Origin: Bacteroidaceae bacterium
Lineage (GTDB): Bacteria; Bacteroidota; Bacteroidia; Bacteroidales; Bacteroidaceae
DNA: 56,272 nt
Assembly: GCA_017451695.1 (NCBI GenBank)
Contig: JAFTNW010000031.1
Coordinates: forward strand, 1-56,272
Direction: 5' to 3'
A program made the translations under genes and the position numbers. This document shows positions 41,414-49,282 of the stretch, one piece after another. The notes under the pieces are model-generated. The model was not told where the DNA came from. It searched no databases and worked only from the letters and a program-made list of their open reading frames with translations. Within the stretch, counting starts at the first letter, position 1, and each line of letters begins with the position of its first letter.

Positions 41414-41421
41414 CGAAGTTA
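41414..41421 (-). promoter_or_regulatory. -7 box of the DUF5063 operon
   Basis: Minus strand TAACTTCG, one mismatch to TAnnTTTG (TTCG variants are common in Bacteroidota). Start site near 41407; leader about 31 nt. Confidence 0.5.
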
Positions 41422-41466
41422 CAAAAAAATAGCAGAGCTGAGTGGTTACGGTATCTATTTTTTTTA

Positions 41467-41474
41467 TATCTTCG
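41467..41474 (+). promoter_or_regulatory. -7 box of the ftsK operon
   Basis: TATCTTCG followed by CAAAG, the TTCG variant of the motif. Divergent from the DUF5063 promoter; 5' leader about 45 nt. Confidence 0.55.
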
Positions 41475-41525
41475 CAAAGTTTACACGCATATATTATAAA
41501 TTAAAGTATATTATACCTCAAAACT

Positions 41526-44024
41526 ATGGCGAAGAAGAGCACTGCAACCGAAAATAAGATACCGACATTCTTTCAAAAAATAAAAACCGCAATATCCAAT
41601 CCCACATTTCTGTTTATGATGGGTTTGCTGATGGGCGCAGTTGCAATATTTCTTTGCAGCTCGTTTCTGTCGTTTTTCTCTTCGGGTGGTGCCGACCAAA
41701 GTTGTATAGATGCCGCTGCCGCAACAGCAGCCGAGGCCGATGCGGCAGTGCAGAACGCATCGGGTAGGAGCGGTGCCATTGTGGCCGATTATTTGGTTAA
41801 TGGCTGTTTCGGTTGGTCGTCGGTGCTGCTGATACCTCTTTTTGTGGCTTTAATGCTGCACCTGATGAATATTTATCACCCAAGATTGCTGAAATGGTTT
41901 CTTGCAACGGTGTTTGCCATAATTTGGGGGTCGGTGTTCTTTGCGTTTGCTCTCGGTTCTCTGTTTGCCGATAGCTTCATGTCGCCCGGCGGCCGTCATG
42001 GCGAGGTTGTTGTAGCTTGGTTGGAGTCGCAAATCGGGGTAGTGGGCACGGTACTTGTGCTTGTATTCTCCTTGATAGCGTTTATGACATACATTACCCG
42101 CGAAACCATCACATGGTTGCAAAAGGTACTCACATTCAGTTTTATTCGCACAAAAGAGGATGGCGAGGAGAAAACAGGAGAGGATGCTGTTGAAGATGTC
42201 TGCGAAGAGGAACCGATAGAGGAGCCTCAATCCGAAGTTGTGGAATTTGACGGTGTTACCGCTGATGATAAAGCTGCTGAATATCCTGCCGATGATGAGG
42301 AATTCAAGGTTGATGTTGCCGCCGATGAAGAAGAGGATGATGAGGTTGTGGAGCAGCCGGTAAACGACGACGATGATGTCTCTGCTGCTTTCGATAAGAT
42401 GTCCGATAAAATAGCCGCGGAGGCCGCCGATGGTGGCAAAGAGATAAAAATGGAGGTGGAGAGTGCCGAAGGCGACGATGATACAGGTGGCAAGATGTTG
42501 CGCCCCCTCAATCCCAAAGATGAGCTCAGCTATTACAAGCCGCCTACCATAGATTTGCTCGATAAATATGAGCAGGCTGTTCACTCCATAGATATGAATG
42601 AACAGCAGGCCAACAAGAACAAGATTGTAGAGGTGTTGCGTAACTTCGACATCGAGATAAGCTCCATAAAGGCAACTGTGGGCCCCACAATCACCCTGTA
42701 CGAGATTACCCCTGCCCCCGGCGTGCGCATAGGTAAGATAAAAAACTTGGAAGACGATATCGCCATGAGCCTTGCCGCGCTCTGTATTCGTATCATAGCC
42801 CCCATCCCCGGCAAGGGCACGGTGGGTATCGAGGTTCCCAATGCACACAAGCAGATTGTGCCTATGGCATCGCTCCTCAACAGCCGCAAATACAAAGAGA
42901 CCGATATGGCTTTGCCGCTTGCGCTTGGAAAAACAATCTCCAACGAGGTGTTTATGGTGGATATGGCAAAAATGCCTCACCTGCTTGTTGCCGGTGCCAC
43001 AGGTATGGGTAAATCGGTAGGTTTGAACGCTATCATCACATCGTTGCTATACAAGATGCACCCCGCTTATCTGAAATTTGTGATGGTTGATCCCAAGATG
43101 GTGGAATTGAGCCTTTACAATGTACTCGAAAAACACTTCCTTGCAAAATTGGAGGGCGAGGATGAACCCATTATAACCGATGTGAACAAGGTGGTGCGCA
43201 CTCTTAAATCGCTTTGTGTTGAGATGGACAGCCGTTATCGTCTGTTGCAGATGGCTATGGTGCGTTCAGTTAAGGAGTATAACGAAAAATTCCTTAACAA
43301 GGAACTGCTGCCCACAAAGGGCCATCGCTTTATGCCCTACATTGTGGTTATTATAGATGAGTATGGCGATTTGATGATGACAGCAGGGCGCGAGGTGGAG
43401 CAGCCCATTGCCCGCATTGCGCAAAAGGCGCGTGCCGTGGGTATTCACATGATTATTGCAACCCAGCGCCCCACAACCAATATCATTACAGGTACCATAA
43501 AGGCGAACTTCCCTGCCCGCATGGCATTCCGTGTGATATCGGTTATCGACTCTCGTACCATTCTTGACCGTCAGGGTGCCAACCAACTGCAAGGTCGCGG
43601 TGATATGCTCTTCCTTGCGGGTAACGACCCTGTGCGTGTGCAGTGTGCGCTTGTTGAAACAAAAGAGGTGGAGCGTGTTTGTGCTCATATTGCCAAGCAG
43701 CAGAGCTATCCCACAGCATACATCCTGCCCGAACCCGATGAGGCTCCTGCAGATGGCGGTGGCGGCGGTTCGCGTGGCGAATTGTCGTCCGATAAACTCG
43801 ACCCGCTCTTTCCCGATGCCGCCCGCATTGTGGTTATTCATCAGCAGGGCTCTACATCGCTCATACAGCGCAAACTGAACGTGGGCTTTAACCGTGCGGG
43901 GCGCATCATGGACCAGCTTTGCCAGACAGGTCTTGTGGGCGAACAGGAGGGTAGCAAGCCTCGCCAGGTGCTCTGTGCCGATGAGGCCGACTTGGAGTTC
44001 CGTTTGAAACAACTGTTGCATTAA
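41526..44024 (+). CDS. ftsK: DNA translocase FtsK
   Basis: 832 residues. Four N-terminal transmembrane helices (around 28-52, 92-112, 117-142, 160-182), an acidic linker (about 200-320, rich in Glu/Asp), then the alpha/beta RecA-like motor: Walker A VAGATGMGKSVGLNA at about 488-502 and Walker B YIVVIIDEYGDLMM, followed by ATQRPTTNIITGTIK. The C-terminal gamma winged-helix (SLIQRKLNVGFNRAGRIMDQL) would read KOPS-like sites. It coordinates chromosome dimer resolution with division. It leads an operon with lolA and trxB. Confidence 0.96.
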   Translation: MAKKSTATENKIPTFFQKIKTAISNPTFLFMMGLLMGAVAIFLCSSFLSFFSSGGADQSCIDAAAATAAEADAAVQNASGRSGAIVADYLVNGCFGWSSVLLIPLFVALMLHLMNIYHPRLLKWFLATVFAIIWGSVFFAFALGSLFADSFMSPGGRHGEVVVAWLESQIGVVGTVLVLVFSLIAFMTYITRETITWLQKVLTFSFIRTKEDGEEKTGEDAVEDVCEEEPIEEPQSEVVEFDGVTADDKAAEYPADDEEFKVDVAADEEEDDEVVEQPVNDDDDVSAAFDKMSDKIAAEAADGGKEIKMEVESAEGDDDTGGKMLRPLNPKDELSYYKPPTIDLLDKYEQAVHSIDMNEQQANKNKIVEVLRNFDIEISSIKATVGPTITLYEITPAPGVRIGKIKNLEDDIAMSLAALCIRIIAPIPGKGTVGIEVPNAHKQIVPMASLLNSRKYKETDMALPLALGKTISNEVFMVDMAKMPHLLVAGATGMGKSVGLNAIITSLLYKMHPAYLKFVMVDPKMVELSLYNVLEKHFLAKLEGEDEPIITDVNKVVRTLKSLCVEMDSRYRLLQMAMVRSVKEYNEKFLNKELLPTKGHRFMPYIVVIIDEYGDLMMTAGREVEQPIARIAQKARAVGIHMIIATQRPTTNIITGTIKANFPARMAFRVISVIDSRTILDRQGANQLQGRGDMLFLAGNDPVRVQCALVETKEVERVCAHIAKQQSYPTAYILPEPDEAPADGGGGGSRGELSSDKLDPLFPDAARIVVIHQQGSTSLIQRKLNVGFNRAGRIMDQLCQTGLVGEQEGSKPRQVLCADEADLEFRLKQLLH

Positions 44025-44041
44025 TATATATAAGGTAAAAT

Positions 44042-44662
44042 ATGAAAAAGATTATATTTGCGTTGTTGCTCCTCTTTCCCATTGCGCTTTGCGCGCAGGA
44101 TAACGAGGCGGTAGTATTGCTCGAAAATGCCATAAAAAAGATTAAGGCCGATGCCGCTGTGCAGATGACCTTCTCGTGCTCGGTTTATGATGCGGGCGGT
44201 GCCGAACAATTTGCCGACGATGGCAGCCTTAAACTCGATGGCGATTGTTATTCGCTATTGATGTCCCCCATGAAATTGTGGTGCGATGGTACAACGCAGT
44301 GGAGCTATATGAGTGGCGCGAATGAGATTTATATAACAGATGCCGATAGCGAAGAGGCTCAAATCTACAACCCTGTCTATTTGATGGAACTATATAAAAA
44401 AGGTTATATATGTTCCGCAGAGGCAGTGGGCAGTACAAAAACAATTACGCTTACTGCCGATGGAGAACAGGATTTCGACAAGGTTGTTTTGGTGTTGGAT
44501 GCAACCGCTTTGCGTCCCTTGTCCATGCAGATATTTGCCGAGGGGCAGGGCTATACAAAGGTTGATATAAACTCGTATAAAGGCGGGTATAGTTTTGATA
44601 AACGTGTTTATGTATGCCCGTTGGAGGATTTTCCCGGTGCGGAAATTGTTGATATGAGATAA
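44042..44662 (+). CDS. LolA-like outer-membrane lipoprotein carrier
   Basis: 206 residues with an N-terminal signal peptide (MKKIIFALLLLFPIALCAQ). The mature part follows the LolA fold: KADAAVQMTFSCSVYDAGG, GSLKLDGDCYSLLM, LWCDGTTQWSYMSGANEIYI and MQIFAEGQGYTKVDINSYKGG. LolA carries lipoproteins through the periplasm. The order ftsK-lolA is shared with many other bacteria, supporting the call. It starts 17 nt after ftsK. Confidence 0.85.
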   Translation: MKKIIFALLLLFPIALCAQDNEAVVLLENAIKKIKADAAVQMTFSCSVYDAGGAEQFADDGSLKLDGDCYSLLMSPMKLWCDGTTQWSYMSGANEIYITDADSEEAQIYNPVYLMELYKKGYICSAEAVGSTKTITLTADGEQDFDKVVLVLDATALRPLSMQIFAEGQGYTKVDINSYKGGYSFDKRVYVCPLEDFPGAEIVDMR

Positions 44663-44680
44663 ACTTAAATAGATACAAAT

Positions 44681-45622
44681 ATGGAAAAAACTAAATGCTT
44701 GGTAATTGGTTCCGGCCCGGCCGGATATACTGCGGCAATCTACGCTTCACGCGCCAACTTGTCGCCTGTGCTCATCGAGGGAATCCAGCCCGGCGGTCAG
44801 CTCACACAGACAACTGTTATTGAGAACTTCCCCGGTTTCCCACAAGGAATCACCGGCCCCGAACTCATGGACAATATGCGCAAGCAGGCTGTGAATGTGG
44901 GTGCCGATGTTCGCTCGGGCAGTGTTACCGATGTTGATTTTGAGGCTAACCCCTATAAGGTAACATTGGATAACGGCTCGGAAATAGAGGCCGAAACAGT
45001 AATCATTGCCACAGGTGCTGCTGCAAAATATCTTGGTATATCCGATGAAATAAAGTACCAGGGTATGGGTGTGAGTGCTTGTGCAACTTGCGACGGATTC
45101 TTCTACCGCAAGAAAGTGGTTGCTGTTGTTGGTGGCGGCGATACCGCTTGCGAAGAGGCCAACTACCTTGCGTCGCTCGCCGCAAAGGTATATCTCATTG
45201 TGCGCAAGCCCTTCTTGCGTGCCTCAAAGGCAATGCAGGATAGAACACTTGCCAATCCCAAAATTGAGGTGCTTTTCGAGCATAACACCGTGGGCTTGTA
45301 TGGTGAAGACGGAGTAGAGGGCGTTCATCTTGTAAAACGCAAGGGTGAGCCCGATGAAAAATATTACGACCTCCCCATCGATGGTTTCTTCCTTGCCATC
45401 GGTCATAAGCCCAACAGCGATATTTTCAAGAAATATCTTAAAACCGACGAAACGGGCTATTTTGTTCCGGCCGATTGCAGCGGTGTGAAAACAGCTGTTC
45501 CCGGTGTGTTTGTTGCCGGTGATGTTGCCGACCCTCACTATCGTCAGGCAATCAATGCTGCTGCCAGCGGTTGCCGCGCAGCTATGGAGGCAGAACGCTA
45601 CCTTACCAATAAGGAGGCGTAA
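44681..45622 (+). CDS. trxB: Thioredoxin reductase
   Basis: 313 residues. FAD site GSGPAGYTAAIYASRA (about 9-24), redox-active CATC (Cys133, Cys136, in GVSACATCDGFF), NADPH site GGGDTACEEA and the FAD-binding end VFVAGDVADPHYRQAINAAASG. It reduces thioredoxin with NADPH. It follows lolA by 18 nt in the ftsK operon. Confidence 0.96.
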   Translation: MEKTKCLVIGSGPAGYTAAIYASRANLSPVLIEGIQPGGQLTQTTVIENFPGFPQGITGPELMDNMRKQAVNVGADVRSGSVTDVDFEANPYKVTLDNGSEIEAETVIIATGAAAKYLGISDEIKYQGMGVSACATCDGFFYRKKVVAVVGGGDTACEEANYLASLAAKVYLIVRKPFLRASKAMQDRTLANPKIEVLFEHNTVGLYGEDGVEGVHLVKRKGEPDEKYYDLPIDGFFLAIGHKPNSDIFKKYLKTDETGYFVPADCSGVKTAVPGVFVAGDVADPHYRQAINAAASGCRAAMEAERYLTNKEA

Positions 45623-45644
45623 TACATTAAGCCTATGCCTTGCC

Positions 45645-46697
45645 ATGATTGAGCAATTACCTTTATATCCGCTTCTTTTTGAGAACAATTTCCGCACCGT
45701 GGTGTGGGGCGGTAATAGCTTGAAACCTATGAAAGGGCTCCCGGCCGATGCCGAATGTGTGGGAGAAAGCTGGGAGGTAAGTGCCGTGCCGCAGATGGAG
45801 TCTGTTGTAAAAAACGGGCCGTTGGCGGGGAGTTCCTTGGCGCAAATTGTGGAGCGATACAAGGAACTTATGCTTGGCAAGGCTGTGTATGAGAAATATG
45901 ATACTGCTTTTCCTATACTTGTGAAATATATCGATGCCGTCAGGGATTTGTCTGTTCAGGTACACCCCGACGACACGCTCGCAAGGGTACGGCACGGCTG
46001 TTTTGGAAAGAGCGAAATGTGGTATGTGATAAGCGCTGTTCCAGGCGCTTATCTCTATTCAGGTTTTAATCAGCCTATTTCGCGTTACGAGTACGAGAAA
46101 CGCGTTGAGGATGGCAGTATATGCGAGGTGCTTCAGAAACACGAGGTTAAGGCGGGTGATTGCTTTTATATCCCTTCGGGGCGCGTTCATGCTATATGTG
46201 GCGGTGTTCTGATAGCCGAAATACAGCAGAGCTCGGACATTACTTATCGCATATTCGATTATAACCGCCCCGGGCTCGACGGCAAAATGCGCACGTTGCA
46301 CATAGAGGAGGCAAAGGATGCAATAGATTTCAAGGTTTACGACGAATACAGGGTGCGTTACGAGAATCGTATAAATAAACCTGTTTCGCTTGTGGTAAAC
46401 CAATTCTTTGTGGTAAAGATTCTCGAGGTGGACAGGGCTTTTCATCGCAAATTGTATAAATACGACTCCTTTATTATATATATGTGCGTGGAGGGCGATT
46501 GCACAATAAGAATAAGAAGCACCGAGGGGTATGAAAAAGGTGTAATGCCTGCCGAGGCTGACAGGGTGGTGCGCCTCACCCAAGGGAACAGCTGCCTGGT
46601 CCCCGCATCGTGTGCCGATTTTGATGTATCGCCCAATAACGAGGCGGGAATTACCAAATTGCTCGAGGTGTATATCGATAACAAGAATTTTGAGTAA
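45645..46697 (+). CDS. manA: Mannose-6-phosphate isomerase, class I
   Basis: 350 residues from ATG 45645. A zinc-dependent cupin that interconverts mannose-6-P and fructose-6-P. Visible: FRTVVWGGNSL, LVKYIDAVRDLSVQVHPDD (the QxH zinc ligands), KSEMWYVI (Glu ligand) and IPSGRVHAICGG (His ligand). It begins 22 nt after trxB, so it is probably in the same operon. An in-frame ATG 141 nt upstream lies inside trxB and is rejected. Confidence 0.9.
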   Translation: MIEQLPLYPLLFENNFRTVVWGGNSLKPMKGLPADAECVGESWEVSAVPQMESVVKNGPLAGSSLAQIVERYKELMLGKAVYEKYDTAFPILVKYIDAVRDLSVQVHPDDTLARVRHGCFGKSEMWYVISAVPGAYLYSGFNQPISRYEYEKRVEDGSICEVLQKHEVKAGDCFYIPSGRVHAICGGVLIAEIQQSSDITYRIFDYNRPGLDGKMRTLHIEEAKDAIDFKVYDEYRVRYENRINKPVSLVVNQFFVVKILEVDRAFHRKLYKYDSFIIYMCVEGDCTIRIRSTEGYEKGVMPAEADRVVRLTQGNSCLVPASCADFDVSPNNEAGITKLLEVYIDNKNFE

Positions 46698-46737
46698 TTT
46701 TTTTCGCTAAAAGTTTCTTGCAGATAAAAAATATTGC

Positions 46738-46745
46738 TATCTTTG
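46738..46745 (+). promoter_or_regulatory. Promoter of rplU-rpmA
   Basis: TATCTTTG, followed by CACCC, a perfect -7 box; a TTG at 46718-46720 lies 17 nt upstream. Start site near 46750, so the leader is about 80 nt. Confidence 0.7.
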
Positions 46746-46749
46746 CACC

Positions 46750-46815
46750 CGATTTAGTCCGCAGGGGTTGAAGAAGATGGGCTCACGAAGAGCACACACC
46801 TCCCGGAAATCACAA
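46750..46815 (+). other. Possible structured leader of rplU
   Basis: The 5' untranslated region contains GCTC-ACGAA-GAGC (46781-46793) within a G-rich/CCTCCC frame (CAGGGG upstream, CCTCCC downstream) that could pair. Ribosomal-protein leaders often bind their own product. This one is a guess from base-pairing only. Confidence 0.35.
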
Positions 46816-46831
46816 TAAAAGCTATAATTTA

Positions 46832-47221
46832 ATGTACGCAATTGTTGAGATTAACGGACAGCAGTTCAAGGCAGAGGCCGGCAAAAAGCTGTACGTGCAC
46901 CACATCAAGGGTGCTCAGAATGACACAACAGTGGAGTTTGACCGCGTGTTGTTGTTGGATAATGAAGGCGCAATCACAGTGGGTGCTCCTACTGTAGAGG
47001 GTGCAAAAGTGGTTTGCTATATTGGCAATGTTCGTGAGATGAAGCAGACTCGTAAGTCAAAAGACGGTCAGAACATCGTAACTACACGCACAATCGACCC
47101 TACTTTGGTTAAGGGTGATAAGGTGTTGGTTTTCCACAAACGTCGCCGCAAAGGTTACCGTAAATTGAACGGTCACCGTCAGCAGTTCACAGAGTTAGTT
47201 GTTAAAGAAATTATCGGTTAA
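46832..47221 (+). CDS. rplU: 50S ribosomal protein bL21 with an internal insertion
   Basis: 129 residues. N-terminus [21 protein letters not shown] and C-terminus [20 protein letters not shown] are typical bL21. Between VVCYI (about 70) and TLVKGDK (about 96) it carries some 24 extra residues ([19 protein letters not shown] and TTRTIDP) compared with the 105-residue Bacteroides protein as I remember it. The frame is continuous. rpmA follows after 19 nt, the universal rplU-rpmA order. Confidence 0.95.
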   Translation: MYAIVEINGQQFKAEAGKKLYVHHIKGAQNDTTVEFDRVLLLDNEGAITVGAPTVEGAKVVCYIGNVREMKQTRKSKDGQNIVTTRTIDPTLVKGDKVLVFHKRRRKGYRKLNGHRQQFTELVVKEIIG

Positions 47222-47240
47222 TTTTTAAAAGAAAAGTATT

Positions 47241-47507
47241 ATGGCACATAAGAAAGGTGTTGGTAGTTCAAAGAACGGCCGCGAGTCAGCAAGCCAGAGA
47301 TTAGGTGTTAAAATCTGGGGTGGCCAGGTATGTAAAGCCGGTAATATCATCGTACGTCAGCGTGGTACAGTTCACTATCCTGGTGCAAACATCGGTATGG
47401 GTAGCGATCACACTCTTTACGCTTTGGTTGACGGCGTAGTTACTTTCAAGCGTGGCAAGAACGACAAGAGCTATGTTTCTGTTGTTCCCGTAGCTGAGAA
47501 TAACTAA
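47241..47507 (+). CDS. rpmA: 50S ribosomal protein bL27
   Basis: 88 residues: [39 protein letters not shown] in two parts, [18 protein letters not shown]. The N-terminus has no Firmicutes-type cleavable extension. Second gene of the rplU operon; a terminator follows. Confidence 0.97.
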   Translation: MAHKKGVGSSKNGRESASQRLGVKIWGGQVCKAGNIIVRQRGTVHYPGANIGMGSDHTLYALVDGVVTFKRGKNDKSYVSVVPVAENN

Positions 47508-47528
47508 TAATCATTTATCCAAGATAAA

Positions 47529-47562
47529 ATGGAGATAACATCAGTTATCTCCATTTTTTTTT
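47529..47562 (+). terminator. Terminator of rplU-rpmA
   Basis: Stem ATGGAGATAAC (47529-47539) with GTTATCTCCAT (47544-47554), loop ATCA, followed by a run of T. Confidence 0.9.
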
Positions 47563-47625
47563 GTTTTTGTTTGGTGTTGCTTATTTTTTTTCTTTATAAC
47601 GTGTTAAAAACCGCAAAATTAGTTG

Positions 47626-47633
47626 TATCTTTG
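47626..47633 (+). promoter_or_regulatory. -7 box of serS
   Basis: TATCTTTG followed by TGAGA; leader about 53 nt to ATG 47692. Confidence 0.6.
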
Positions 47634-47691
47634 TGAGATAACATAGCCCTTTTGTGGCATAAATGCACGAATATTAAACAAAAACATATAT

Positions 47692-48966
47692 ATGCTTACA
47701 CTTAAAGTAATTGCCCAAGATACCGAGAAGGTAATAAAAGGCTTGGAGAAAAAGCATTTCAAGAATGCAAAAGAGGTTGTAGAGAAGGTACTCGCACACG
47801 ATAAAGAGCGTCGTGCGGCACAGTCGGAACTTGATAACATACTTGCGCAGAACAAGCAGCTTGCAGCGCAGATAGGTAAGTTGATGAAGGAGAAAAATGC
47901 CGAAGAGGCAGAGAAGGTAAAGGCGCAGGTGGCCACTCTCAAAGAGACAGCCAAGGAGTTGCAGGAGAAAATGGACGCTGCCGCTGCCGATGTTCAGCAG
48001 TTGCTCTATACCATACCCAACCTTCCTTACGACGAGGTGCCCGAGGGTGTTTCGGCCGAAGACAATGTGGTTGAGAAAACCGGTGGCATGGAGACTCCTC
48101 TGCCCGAGAATGCTCTCCCTCATTGGGAACTCGCAAAGAAATATGACCTCATAGATTTTGACCTTGGCGTTAAAATCACAGGTGCAGGCTTCCCCGTATA
48201 TAAAGGCAAGGGTGCGCAGTTGCAGCGTGCGCTCATCAATTTCTTCCTCGACGAGGCTCGTAAATCGGGCTATGTTGAGGTAATGCCCCCCACAGTGGTA
48301 AATGCAGCATCGGGCTTTGGAACAGGTCAGCTGCCCGACAAAGAGGGCCAAATGTATCACTGCGGCCTCGACGACCTCTATCTCATTCCCACAGCCGAGG
48401 TTCCCGTTACCAATATCTACCGCGATGTTATTCTCGATGAGAAACAGCTTCCCATCAAGAATTGTGCATATACACAGTGCTTCCGTCGCGAGGCCGGCTC
48501 TTATGGTAAGGATGTTCGCGGCTTGAATCGTTTGCACGAATTCTCTAAAATAGAGATTGTGCGCATAGATACTCCCGAGCATAGCAAAGAGTCTCATAAA
48601 GAGATGCTTGAACACGTCGAGGGCCTTTTGAAAAAACTTGAGCTCCCTTATCGCATCCTGCGTCTTTGCGGTGGTGATATGAGCTTTACCGCAGCTCTCT
48701 GTTTCGACTTTGAGGTCTATTCCGAGGCGCAGAAGCGCTGGCTTGAGGTTAGCTCGGTATCCAACTTCGATAACTACCAAGCCAACCGTCTAAAATGCCG
48801 TTACCGCACAGCCGACAAAAAGACAGAGCTATGCCACACTCTCAACGGCTCGGCACTAGCATTGCCTCGAATAGTTGCAGCCCTGCTCGAGAATAACCAA
48901 ACTCCCGAGGGTATAAGGATTCCGGCGGCGTTGGTTCCTTATTGTGGTTTCGAAATAATAAATTAA
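47692..48966 (+). CDS. serS: Seryl-tRNA synthetase
   Basis: 424 residues, class II synthetase that charges tRNA-Ser (and tRNA-Sec where present). The N-terminal coiled-coil arm (about 28-100, rich in Lys/Glu/Ala) reaches the tRNA long variable arm. Catalytic motif 2 is CFRREAGSYGKDVRGLNRLH and motif 3 region reads GSALALPRIVAALLEN; the serine/tRNA segment VSSVSNFDNYQANRLKCRYR is intact. Single-gene unit with its own promoter; a 124-bp tandem repeat begins 5 nt after the stop. Confidence 0.97.
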   Translation: MLTLKVIAQDTEKVIKGLEKKHFKNAKEVVEKVLAHDKERRAAQSELDNILAQNKQLAAQIGKLMKEKNAEEAEKVKAQVATLKETAKELQEKMDAAAADVQQLLYTIPNLPYDEVPEGVSAEDNVVEKTGGMETPLPENALPHWELAKKYDLIDFDLGVKITGAGFPVYKGKGAQLQRALINFFLDEARKSGYVEVMPPTVVNAASGFGTGQLPDKEGQMYHCGLDDLYLIPTAEVPVTNIYRDVILDEKQLPIKNCAYTQCFRREAGSYGKDVRGLNRLHEFSKIEIVRIDTPEHSKESHKEMLEHVEGLLKKLELPYRILRLCGGDMSFTAALCFDFEVYSEAQKRWLEVSSVSNFDNYQANRLKCRYRTADKKTELCHTLNGSALALPRIVAALLENNQTPEGIRIPAALVPYCGFEIIN

Positions 48967-48970
48967 CTAA

Positions 48971-49262
48971 AAAGGCATCTGCTGCGTTACGCTCGTTTTT
49001 GTAAACAGTCATTTAGGTTCACTAAACTCCTGCTTCCAAAAACATCGCAGGCCTTGCATCTGCACTTTTTATTTAATTTATTGATAATAGAGGTAAAGGC
49101 ATCTGCCGCGTTACGCTCGTTTTTGTAAACAGTCATTTAGGTTCACTAAACTCCCGTTTTCAAAAACATCGCAGGCCTTGCATCTACACTTTTTATTTAA
49201 TTTATTGATAATAGAGGTAAAGGCATCTGCCGTGTTACACTCGTTTTTTGTAAGCAGTTAAG
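48971..49262 (+). repeat. 124-bp tandem repeat (2.4 copies) between serS and nfnAB
   Basis: Two nearly identical 124-bp units (48971-49094 and 49095-49218) and a partial third (49219 to about 49262). Each begins AAAGGCATCTGC and ends ATTGATAATAGAGGT. Within each unit the segment from GTTTTTG to CAAAAAC folds into a long imperfect hairpin with an inner stem TTTAG-gttca-CTAAA. Copy 2 differs at the CTCCTGCTTCC/CTCCCGTTTTC site, where base-pairing is shifted rather than lost. It fills most of the 316-bp gap; no promoter of the next gene was recognised in it. It could be an intergenic repeat family or an RNA element. Confidence 0.85.
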
Positions 49263-49282
49263 AGATAACAAACACAAATATT

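Noticed and set aside
41850..42980. 376-codon minus-strand frame inside ftsK
   Set aside because: Antisense to conserved FtsK domains; translation has no recognisable fold.
47674..48780. 368-codon minus-strand frame inside serS
   Set aside because: Antisense shadow of a conserved synthetase; no promoter or domain support.
48971..49262. CRISPR array
   Set aside because: Units are 124-bp tandem copies without short repeats and unique spacers; no cas genes.
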